Shown in pieces: positions 1 through 12,700 of a stretch of 64,000 bases of DNA; the first letter of the stretch is position 1; the number at the start of each line of letters is the position of its first letter. Both the position numbers and the translations under genes were made by a program. The stretch is taken from the NCBI GenBank assembly GCA_030141605.1, contig JAQGDQ010000217.1, positions 309,383-373,382 on the forward strand, read 5' to 3'. The stretch comes from Tubiluchus corallicola. Lineage: Eukaryota > Priapulida > Priapulimorpha > Priapulimorphida > Tubiluchidae. Below the pieces are notes generated by a model. The model searched no databases and was not told the DNA's origin. It worked only from the letters and a program-made list of their open reading frames with translations.

Positions 1-702
1 ATGGGTCTCTGTTTTAACTATTATGATTCCTACTGAGTACCCTTTATAAAAGCAAATGCTATTTTTTGCGAACTAGAAAACAACCACAAACCATTATTTA
101 TCCAATATTAGGAAAAATTCTTCAATTTTCGTTGGCAACAATTCACGATATCGCAGAAGATGAAATCAAAGAATTGGCTGTGTTAGTTGTCATTGCAATG
201 CACGGGTGTGAATAGGCCAATAGCTAGTTTAGAAGTGTTCTAATCTCATTTGAATGTGAACTTAATTACTCCCTCTCTGAGTCTCTCCCCCCACCCCGCC
301 CCAAAGAAGTAAACAGCAAGAATCAGTAAGCTGAATGAAACCGGCCATAGACTGAGTCACAAATCGATGCACTAATTAGAATCAGCATTGCTTAACTAGT
401 TATTTTCAGTTCTACGTCTTTACAGTGTCAGTTTGGTACCAGCGTAGAGTTTAATTTGTCAGTCGAAACAGTAGTGAGCTAAAAATAAGCTAAGTAATCG
501 CTTTCTTTACCACGTTTCATTTAATACGCCACCTGCTTGCGATTCGTCTAAGTAAGCAATTAGCTTCGTAACAATTTAACATACTATTTTAGGTTTTTAT
601 CTACAACAACTTGCTGCTGAAATGGAATGGAATGGAATGGAATTATAATTAATAAGTACGTAACTTTGCAGTAATGATTATTACTATGTTTCAATATCTT
701 AC
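1..702. other. Start of the last intron of gene C
   Basis: Sequence downstream of exon 795-703. I looked for the final exon (APSAHD...FPG region) on the minus strand and did not find it. A short GGAAT run sits near 620-641. Nothing else was recognised. Confidence 0.6.
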
Positions 703-3700
703 CTATTGTTCGGCCTACCAGGTAGGCCATTTGGATCTAAGAAAGTCCTTTCTAGTGCCATCATTTGGTCATTAATTCGTCGAATGGTTAACGGGCTGCA
801 AAATGAATATTATACATTTACACACGCTAGGATTAAACTATGAAAGCAAAATTAATTGCAGAGTTAGGTGTTCTCCAATCCCAGTAGGTCTAGTGCTAAC
901 TCTTACAACAAAATACAGATTGACCTAACATTAAATAAGTAGACCTCCTACTGTTACTTCCATGATTTTTAAAGGAGTAAACTATTTTTTCGTCAATCTT
1001 TTTGATAATAATTAAAACAACCGCGGAGTAGTTAAGGCCACCTGTCCACACCGCACACAACCACATCACATCACCGGATTCTGGATCCGGAGGAGGAACC
1101 TAACTGAATTCGGATTTTGGCCGCTTTTCTTCTATCTTCAAGGAACCCTAGAACCCCAACCTAGCTCTGCACATCCTCGTTAGAGTGGAAACGAAACGAA
1201 AGCTGAGCACCTGCCGCTTAATTTCAATTCCTTTTTCTATTACGCACACACACGCACGCACGCACGCGCGCGCACACACACACACACATATATATTTTGT
1301 GTACATATATACGACCCTTTTCTGGTGGCTGATTCGATAACGTATGTTCTTCGCCAACCCTTCCCATTTGATTGGCTATAAGTGTTATTAAATTTTAACT
1401 AATGTTTTATGTAAGGGAAAACAGTAAATTATTTGATAAGCTAATTTAATATAGGTGTATGCCTAACGCAAAGCAATCATACTTATCCATGTTTATGGCC
1501 TTCATGTGTTTAGTAAATTTCTCACTGGTGCGCTTGAAATTTTTAACAGCATTTTCCATAATGACAAGCTTTTCTGTAAATAGATTATTTAAATAATTAA
1601 TTTTTATGTTTGATTACTAAACATCTAATTTCTATTAGTTTGACACAAATTGCCACCTTCTTATTACGTTTGCACTTTGCTATTTTACTAACATGTAGCA
1701 CCAGCCTTACGTAGTAAGCGTATCATGTTAAGCTAGTAAAGAGTTATAAAATATATATATGCACGAAAATCGAAAATTAAAAATGTGCTTCTTAATAAAT
1801 ATTCACCAGTATTTTTAACTGGTATTGGGAGGTGGAGGCAGATGATATAGCATTAGGCCTACTAATGTTATTATCCTGCAAGGGCTGATACGCCACCGAG
1901 ATCATTTAAATCATTATCCACCAGCAAACATTCCTGGATTGGACTATCTGTAAACTTTAAGTCTTTAAGACAAGACCGATTCATTTTGGGCAACGATGTC
2001 AGTATAACTGTAACGTGTGTAGCTAGAATAGGTTACTCATGTTTTTCTTGACACAACCTTAATTCTGTACAGTTTGTATTACCCCTTTCCGGAAAATGTA
2101 ATGCAAAATTGAGCAATTTTACCTTTTTTTATGCCATTATTTAGTAACTCTGCCTCAGCTAAATTCCTGAGATCATTGCAGGATTCCTCTAAGGTGTCAG
2201 CCAATGACATCACATCATATGGAATTATTAGCGATTCAGCTAAATCGCGCACTACTTCTACGCTGACTTGAGCTACGGCTCTGTGGTGCTGAAAAACGAA
2301 TTTTACAATAATAGCGATGAACAGGAATGCTAATAGCGTTTTCGGCAAGTACATAAGAAAGTTGGTAAAATAGTGTACAGTTAACGAAATGCCATTTACT
2401 TTTACCTCCTCTACATTGTAATGGTACAATCCATTATGAAGCCTCTGAGTGTAGACACTGAACAACACACATAAAATTGCCCACAGGCAATGGTTCATTG
2501 TTCAGTAGCAGCGCGGATCACTGCACTTGCTCCGTAGAGCAGTATGGAAGATGCAGGACAAGTTTGTTGACAGGTTTAACTTTAATTCCCACCTCGGAAT
2601 GTTTAATGGAGCAAAATTATGCCTAAGTTCCGAACAGTATAGCTGGTAAAAGGCTTACTAGAAAATTATTTGCATTATATACGCATTTTCAGAATGTTCT
2701 TGAAATCTGTTGAGCGAGCCATGCTTCACTAACGTTACAATCATTAGATAGTATCATAAATGAAAATTTCTAATAGTTTTTTTGTCTAACGTTAGTTTTA
2801 GTTTTAAAGTTAATCAATGAAACTCGTACCTTGAATGTTGGATCAATGATTTTATCCAACAAGAACGTGTTATCATGTGCAGAATGGTACAGCGGATATG
2901 GCGATAGTTGATCATATTTCTCCTTTTATTCATGAAAATAAGAAAAGAGAATCTTGCTATGGTTTTAGAGTAACAGCATACATACATTTAATAACATTTT
3001 ATTTAGTGCGAGTTATAACATTTTAAATGCAGAAGGTTTAATATATTTCACGAGTAAATTGTATAACGTCATCAGTTGTACAACGCAGATTTGCAAATTT
3101 TTGCAGATTTTTTTAAAATTCATTGTTCGTCACTTATTAAACTATTGATTGAACTATGAAAATTATTAATTATATAAAGCTTTCTTACAACTGATAATAA
3201 TTGGAAATTTCTGACAAAAAGTGTTTTTTAATAAGTTTGCCTTGTTGACATCATTTTCACAATGACAACAAAAATTTACAGTATAAAATTCTCCCAGTGT
3301 GTCCAGAAAAGTACACGACCGTTGCCTATATTAGCAAGTATGTCTTTTATTAAAAATGACAAAAATCTTCAAGCTGCACAATTGACGTCTAGCATAATGT
3401 CAATCATTTTCGTTGACTGGCCAATGAGCGTGCAAGTTATTTCACACCCCTGCAGAGCTTAATTAACGCAGGTACGTTCGGGACATTCAACTACAGCTCC
3501 GTCTAATACTGTTATGAAAAATGCTCAACTTTTCATTAGCTAGCAGGAGAAATATTGGCCTGCTTCTAGATTTTATTATTGTTAATTGAAATTGCAAGTG
3601 AACTAGTGGAAATATATAGCTTTGTTTCGTTTATAAGGTAGAAATGCACAACGCTTACGTCTATGAGTTGCTGCTTAAATCATTTTGCAATCAAGAAAAT

Positions 3701-6700
3701 ACGCAGTTTAGTTCAGCTTATGGCTTTGCAAGTTAGATAGCTACACTTATTTGATTAACTTTAAATAAGGACGAAACAAAATGTTTTCTGGTCTGGCTAA
3801 TTTTATAAAACTTAATGAGATCTTCACAGTCAAAACTAATTCAAATGCCGTCAAAACTTATATTATATATCAATGTAATATTGGTTAATTTTACGCTATT
3901 TTTCTTGTTATAAAATCATGCTTAAAATATGCCATTGCGAGTTACGTAACTCGGGCATTCAATATAAGGGTTGTCTATTGGAATGGAACAAGGACATTTA
4001 TTTCATGTCCGTGCCTAACAAACGGAAAAATACAAAAACTGGATAAATCTTGCAGACGAGCACATGATCAGTTAGATATAGAAAAAATACATCGCAGGCA
4101 AAAAGTTCATACGCTCAAAAACTTGAGACACGTAATATTTCTGTTACTCATTTATTTTAAAGCAAGGCTAACTGGCTTAGTTTCTTTATTATACTTAAGT
4201 CTCTGCATTTTGTTGAAATTGCAAACTCATTTTTTGGCTACTTGAAGTGTTAATCTCGTGTAAAAACAACTGATGCTCTGCAAATTTGTGTTTATGAAAA
4301 AGTGCTATCAGTTTATCTGCTGATTAGACATTAGTTGTGACTGTCGTGCTGTTTCGTTTACTAAAGACAGTTGTTATCCAGCTGAGCGCTGTCCCGAATG
4401 CCGCTGAGTGCGTTTACGTCGCAGAGGAGGCGGAGCGATAGACCAATAATCTTGACGTCAACTGCATGGCCGAGTGGGGAATATTCCTGAAGCATCTATA
4501 ATACCACATAGAAGGGCACTTTAAATATTAGCCAGATCTTTTGAATCTAAACCTCATTTGTTTTTCAACTAAGCTCACTTTGATTGTTTGTGATGCTCCT
4601 TTGTAATTCTTCACCGAATTTACTGCAACAAAATGCACAAACTTGAACGTTTAACAGAACAAAAGTTTATCGTAGCTGCAAAGTGCGGTGCAGTTTATTA
4701 TTGAATCAGTCCATTATTGAACTGATTATGCAGATATTTGAGCACTAGACGTTTGGGCCACAGACGTTTAGGCTCTGGATATTTGGTGCCGGGCCACTGA
4801 AATTTGGGTCAGAGCATTTTGATCTCAGACATTTAGGCTCTGCACCTTTGGACCACAGACATCTCTATATAGGTACGTAGATAGCTAAGTAGATAGAGAG
4901 GTAGGTAGCTATGTAGACCGATAGATAAATAGGTAGGTATGTAAGTAGGCAGGTAGTGCTAGTGTGAAAATTTTCTGTAGCACTTGACTCCTTAAAATAT
5001 TCACTACCATAATGTCGCTGTCTTTACAATGACCCAACTGTCCACAGCCTCCATTGTGCACTATTAAATTGCTACTGTCTAAGTGTCCAGCGCCCAAGCG
5101 ACCTAGAACCTACGCTGTAAGTGGAACTGAGTGGCAAAAACTAAATCACAAGCAGAAGATTCTGCTATAGTATTCGAACAACTCGCGTACCCACAGCAAT
5201 TAGCCAAATTTTCTGTTTGGGCGGGTGACCTTAAGCTCACAACTTAAGGCCAAATGTCGTTAAGAGGTTACATTGGTCCTTACCCAGACTGTATACCCTG
5301 TAAGTTTCTTGACTCTAGTTTGCACTCTAGTTTATTGAGTCGGCCTCATTTTCGGACAATTGAAGCCTTACTAGTTACGGGACCTCTCCGGTCGACTTCA
5401 ACTAGGATTTCTATCACAACATCAATTACCCTTGCAGAATCGTAAATTAAAATAAAAAAATTTTGACACTTCGATGAATAAGAAGATTCTAATATTAAAG
5501 TTTTTACGTTCTACACTTCCTGGTGACTTTGCACAAGTGTGATGCACCACTGCAACACATGCTTTGACTTTGACACCTGTAGCCGATTCCAAAACACTCC
5601 GTTTTGCTTTACCATAAAACAAATTTGGTGGCTGTGCGCTTTCCTATTCATATGTTGCACATAGTCACGAAAAGATGCACTCAACCTAGAACTTTCACCT
5701 GAAGTCAATGATAAAAAATGTCTGGTCCCAAAAATCCAGGCCCAAATATTAGCACCTAAGTGTCCTAAAATCATCACTATGTATGTTTTATATTTGATGC
5801 ACTCATAAACGAGTAAATATAAAAACTATTTTCAACAAGACACTAGATGCCATTTGATTGGAATTTGCAGGTAAATTCAGAAGCGATTATTTTCAGGCAA
5901 TAAATTGATAAAATTAATGCTAATACACTTTATATCAATAAAATTTGAAATTTTTTTATATTTATTAGTACACCGATTATGAATTGATGATGCAAGTTGT
6001 TACTTGTAAAATGTTTTGGCGGTTTTCCAACAACATGTTATTATTTACTATTTATTTGAATATAACATACAATTTATTTTTAGTAGATAAATATTTATAA
6101 AACTTACGTAATTCACTTACATGATCGAAAGTATAACTTATGTCTATGCATGGCACTCCAGCTATATAAGCAAAAGCTGCATAATCACTGCTTGCTCCCA
6201 AATCTTTTATCCTAAAAGCATTTAATGTCATAAATAATTCAAGAATCAAAGTAACTTACTCGAGTAGAACATCTTCTTGTAAGCAATGCAGTAGCCCTCT
6301 TTTCAAGACCTGTTTATCTAACTGGAGCAATTTTTCACTGATTTCTTTTTATACAAGAGGAACTGATAGCATTTTCTAAGACAGCAGAAACGGGTTGTTA
6401 TTTAGCTAGTTAAATTTCATTTGTGTTCGCGAGTACATTTCGTATACTAATGCTACGTATATTACGTATGATTCAAAGCGTTGGTAATGGCGTTTTTTAT
6501 AAAAAGGTTAGAATTTTGATTCTACCCATTGATGAATTCTAAGTAACTCGGTTGGAAATCATCCAGGCTGAATTGTCAACTGAGGATTTCTCTTTCTCCG
6601 ACCATGCCAAATATACTGATCTTCTGTACGTTGAATAAAACCGGTGCTCATAATTATATTAGCGCCGTAAACTTTCTTGCCACCACCAGAACGCTGCTTG

Positions 6701-9700
6701 TTACTGCTTTCACTACTGCCTCTGCTGTAGCAACACAGTGACAGCATTGGGGGCACCAGTCTACTGCTGCTGTTATCAACGAGAAATGATGCAGCAACTG
6801 TTACTGTTATTAGTGTAGCCCCAGTTGTAGCATGTTTTACTGCAATAGACCTATAAAACAAAAGACGTCGTGCAACAGCAGCACCACAATAAGCATCAGT
6901 GGCGACAGTGATGATGACGATAAAAAGATAACAAAGATAGCAAACAATAGCAGTAATCAGCAGCTGAAACTGCAACCGTATTTACTTTGGTTTTGTCTTG
7001 CCTAAGCCGGCATCACTGTCCTTAGGGGTAGCATGAAGCCATTGCTTGTAAATGGTTGTGGCTTTCTTGTTTATCCGGGTTTCTTCTGGTTGAGGTACCT
7101 GTAACGAAGTGTATGAAGTTATCATTAAGATAATACTTTTTCTAGCCCAGACCACAGTTACTTACAACACAAAATGCCTATATAGGTATATCCTAGAAGA
7201 CGAAACTCATGAGCGGAAACTGGACGGCGGGTAAGCGAAGGAAACAGCGGTTTGCACATGTTACCCCAACAGTCAAGTGGCATTAAAGTTAAAAGTTTTA
7301 CCTTCTTTGTTGCTTTGTGTAACACGTTGTGCAGCGATGGAAATGCACCGGCCTGAAGCGAGTAATTACCTGTAAAAACAGACGAATTTAAAAAAACTTT
7401 CAAGAAAAAAGTCTCTTGGAATGTAACAAAACTTGGTATCTGGACATTTTGGATTTTTTAGCCATTTTTACAGGCAATCTTCACTAGAATCCCTTATTCC
7501 AAGATTGTAACCCCTTTATACAAGGATGCAAGTCCAATAGAAAACTTTAAATCAGAGTACAGTCCTAAGCCAAGCCTCCCATGACAGACTACGAAGATTT
7601 CGCTAAGGTGTGGACCAAGAGATGACCCCATAGCTACCCAATCAAATTGCAGGTAGAAATGTACCAGATGACTGTGGCCACTGGGGGTAAAGAACTACAC
7701 ACGGTTAGAAAATGAAAATACGAATACAGACCCAGAAAACTATAACTCTCATAAATAATTTGACAGCAGTTATCGACTGATGCTCTGCTTAGAGTAACTA
7801 GTTGTTAAACAACAAATGCATAATCATTTTAATACAGTATGCCTATCAAACAGTTTAAGAATTGTATAAAACACATTGCCTGTTTATATTAATTATTAAT
7901 TAACTGTTATTATTTTATAAAACCTTTTCAAAAATTGTTTCACCTTCGACTGCAATATCCATGTTTATGTAAGCCACCGCTCGATGATAGAGAGTTTTCC
8001 AATGATCCTGCACAAAATTCAGTTTATATGATTCATTTAAAACTACAGTGTATTATTAAAGCTAAAAATAGTCGATTTAACATTAAATTAATCGATCTAA
8101 CAGTCAAGTTAGTTCATCCTCTATTGGTTAAAAAAAAGAAAACAGTTCAAAACACATCACCTCCACCCATTCATAGGATCCTATAGTTCCATGTTCTTTG
8201 GCTCCCCAGCTGCAGAACAAGATAGTCCTGCGGGGTCTCCAGCCTTTTCTTACCATCTTACCCAGTACACGAACAATTTCAAGCAGTACTGCTGTACCAC
8301 TGCATGGATCAACGGCACCAAATACCCAAGCATCGTAGTGATTGCCAACAAGGACATAACGATCTAGTAAAAGAAACTGACGATGTTATTTACAGAAGTT
8401 AATTAGTCCTTGACTAATCAGCCAAAAGTACAGTAAAGTTCTGGTAGGCACAAGGGGTGGCAGGGACCGGGATTGTTATGATTCCGACCCCCGAACCACG
8501 GGATCTTTCTTCAAATCACGATCCCCGTTCCCGAACATCCAATCCCCCCGCGAACTCCGTTCCCGATCTTCTTATCCCGTTTCGATCCCGAGCTCGAGTG
8601 ATACGAAGAAAAGTGAGCTGCTTGATAAGTTATTCATAGCTTAAATTTCATGACAACGTACTACTGCATTGGGCTATTTTTAAAATCTCTTGTAAATAGT
8701 TTTAGGTAAACGCATGATTAGCTTGTTGCGGCTCATACAGTGTGCATTCGTTGCTCTGTGACCGTGACATTCTGCTGGGGTGTATTTGTAATGGTGAAAC
8801 AATTTAGGAAGAATCTTTTGTGTTATTTTTGTCTCACAATACTGCTATTAATATCTTTTTCATCTAAGTATCGTCCAAATAGATACTGGGCGCTTTTTAC
8901 CGCACTAGTCCATATACCGAATAGTGAGGTCCTATACCGCGCCATGTACTTGGGCTGGCCCAAATAGCCTGCACGGTATACGGGCTGCCGAAATATCGCA
9001 ACAGAAACTGAGCTGAGTTTACCTTAGCAGCAGCATTCGTTCTCCTTTATTTAATAATGATAATGACGACGACGACGAAAACAACAATTTAAAATATCAA
9101 TATAAATTAAATAGTTAACTACTTATAATATAATTCTATTATAAAGTATACATTCGATAAAATGAATTATTATTAATTTATTAAGCAATTTGGATGAGCA
9201 ATATTAAATTTAGTTTCGACAGCTAATCTTTTTGGTCAGATTTTTATGCACCTCTAACATAGCGTTAAAGTACGCCACTTTTGTTTTTCCTTGCTTCATA
9301 TTAAAGTATGTCATTTTTGGTTTGCCTCGTTTTATATAGGGTACATAGATGCAGGTGATCTGTTTCACTACCTAGCTTTTCGTCACTATTTTTAAATGTG
9401 GTGTACGGGATGACAGCATACTGTAACTCATGGGTTAGTCTGACGAACCATTGCCGTCATACTTCGAACCATTGCTGTGTACTGCGGGGTAAGTGAACAA
9501 TTTACTTCGCAAGTTTTGCAATATTTGGCTAATGCTGCTAAGATGACACTTCTTCCTCTCAAAAAAAGAATTATATCGCAGTTATCAACAGAGAAAATCC
9601 GTAATTTTAGCTATAATTTTCTTATCCCCATTTATTCATGTATTTGTGGTTCGTGGTTCATCAAATGACGGATGAATTTTTATAATTTTACAAGACCGAA

Positions 9701-12700
9701 ACAAAAAGAATGTGAAAAAGTCGGAACTTTGCCGGGATTGGAATCCTTGAATTATACATCCAGTGTTTGACCACTGAACCAAAACTGATATTAATATAGT
9801 GCCCTCAATTGTACTAATTGATCAAGAGGTCTCTGATCTACGTCCAGACTCAGTTTCGCCTTTCTCATATTATGTCAAGGGTAGAGTGCTGCACTTAGAA
9901 TCACAGGTATAAAAGTGTTAACACCACGATTAAAGCGCATCTGAATTGATCAAACTACCGACTGACTATAGACTGGCCGTTGTTTAATTTAGTCGCGAAG
10001 CACAAGCCATAACAACCCAGCTATTCTTCAACTCTAAAATAATCATTGTCATATAGGTAATCGGAATAACGTCGGTAATACATTGTTAAAGGTTGTCAAA
10101 GTGAGCAATTTTAGTTACATACTTACTATTTCATATTTACTAATGCAATCGAACAGACACAAAATATTTTACCAAACAGTTACAATTTTAACAATGAAAT
10201 GTTACAACACATATACAATACAGAATTTTTTGTGTAGGTATGTATAATTGTACGTGCCAACGTCACAAAAATACCTACTTGAACATTTTTTGCGAGCAAC
10301 AGTATTAAACAGAACAGTCTTGACCAGTTATGCTCACCTGGCTCTAAGGCTCCTTTAATGGCACCGATTACGTTGTAAGTTTCCTTTATTTCCTTATTAT
10401 TGCCAACAATTAAATGAACTATCCTAAAATGAGAAGCTTAGTCAATAAACAGCAACATGGAGAACAGTCTGAACTTAGCCTTTTGTGCAGTATCGTCACT
10501 CAAAAGAAAAGGCGAAACTCTAAAAAGTTAGGCTAATTTTAGTGTTTGGGAAAAATGTTATAAAGTTTCAACAACGAAAATATGATACGCTTTTTGTAAT
10601 TAGTAAAAATCTATATTCATAAATAAGTCTCGCACCAAGCTGCTATTAGTGTCATAGGATTAAGTTAACCAAATTAATATTAATGTCGCATCTAGTGCCA
10701 CAGAATTAAGTTAAACCAAATTAACATTAATGCCGCATAAATAGAGGTGGTTGCTATATTGTGTAATGTTATATTGTATATAATCAAATGAGACGAATAA
10801 ATTTAAAACTAGTAATCTAACATATTGCCTGGCAGTGAATTTCCCAGCGAGTGGTTTAAGTTTTCCATTTCTTTTGCAGTTTTATTCAGTCAGAAGCAAC
10901 ATACTAGTGAACCTTGAAGAAACACGAAATTTGTATTTTTTCTTTACCAGTCGCTTACCACTGCGCATTTGGATCGTAGATCTTGTAAGTGAAGTTCATG
11001 GCTCCATTCCACTCTGGTGGAGCGTCGTTTGTGCCGTTCATTCGCCTACAGAACATACTTTTATACTTACAAAGCATGTTATAACCTTCGGGAATTTCAT
11101 TTGTTGATGATGACGTCAGAGCTTAACAAAACCGATTTTGCCGTTGATAGTAACTAGTGTAGTTCTTAAGTCAAAGAAACGAAAAAATTATTTAGCTGGC
11201 ATTTTAGCTGTGCACGAAGATTGAAGAACCCCGACAGACTTTAAGCAAAACCGGACTCAATTTTAAACTGCAGGTCAAAACAATCTACTCTTTAAAATAT
11301 TGAGAGGAAACATACTACTTTTTCCAAAATGACTTACGTGAAAGAATTATTACTACACAAACACAATTTCGCGTTCGAGCCACTAATTCTTCGCTGTTAC
11401 AGGCATTTCGCCATTCACTAGTTAGACGGGCACCAGCGCCAGCATTTCAGAAACGCATTGCGTAAAAAACAGGTGCTGAACCTCTCAGTTCAGATGTGTT
11501 AGTTTGTGACGTAATGCATGCGTTCCACAGCTCATGCGTGGCACAGCCGTAAATTTGAAATTTTATCTCAAAACTTGCCTAGTTTTAGTACAACATACTG
11601 AATATCTTACAGTAGTGTTCTTCAATTTTCGCTTTCACAAACACGTACAACACGCTCGTGGAGTATTTTTGCTGTTGAAAATTATGTTCGTTTGTGTGAT
11701 GTTATCAATAGTTGAGTTCGCCCGCCGTTAATGAAGCTTTTAGTCTATTATTTAATTAGCAGAAACGCGTTTGCAGTATTAATTATGTTAAAATGTATAC
11801 GTTTTATCGGACTTGAGAATGGGGTAGTATATGAAAAACCATACTGTCTTCCTTAACCATTACCACTGAAAAAATTATGGTTATTACTTTTTTAAGTTTA
11901 CGTCAGCTATTTTATAAACTGATGCATTTTTGTACCAACAGGTGTACTTCTAATTTTCAATTAAATTTTTCAGTCGGTTCGTACGCGTCACATTCAATAT
12001 AAAAAATCAAAGAGTTACATCTAAGTTGCCAAATCTTATGTCATTCATCAATCCACTATGGACGCTATTCGCCACTGTACTGTCCACCAGTTATACTACC
12101 CTAGCCAGTCAATATCAACTAAATACACCTTCCACTTAGACAGGCCATTTGGGTACGGCTGCTTGAGAGCGGCCATTTTGGGCGAAAGATACTGGGGCGC
12201 GAGACATTTCTGCGCCACCCGCGCATACTGAGCTGTTACCTTTCGACCCTATCACACAAGAATGCATGTGTCACGCAGCCTAGTAGGCTAAACTTTTATG
12301 GGCATCCTCGTGACCTCGTCTAATGTATAGTTAATAATTACCATGTAACTTTTAAAACATCTATAGTTCATGTAAGAAAAGAAATAATTATTTTAGTATG
12401 TCCAATCGCTCAGTTAACTAGAAACAACTGTCTCACTTCGTGTGTGAAAAAACAACGCTGTTGCTGGACGCATAATAATACTTGTGTCATGCATTTCGCT
12501 AGAGATACGGCAAAAAATGCAGTTATTGATAATTGTAAAATTGTTTTAATAATTAAATTAATAATTAAATATCTGGCTCATTAATCGGAGCTGGTCATTT
12601 TCGTGTTGGTAGCTGTTTTTGTGACGCACTAGAGTTTTTTTGAAATAAAATGATGTCGTACGTATTTTAATAGAATGCTAATCTAAAGGTTGCTGTGTCT

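Noticed and set aside
6559-6975. 138-codon minus-strand frame directly after a gene C exon
   Set aside because: It starts past the donor at 6985, which is conserved in genes A and B, and covers a degenerate CTG/CAG-like stretch, so it is intron.
8457-8639. Plus-strand frame rich in Pro, Ser and Arg
   Set aside because: Product of the C-rich repeat in an intron.
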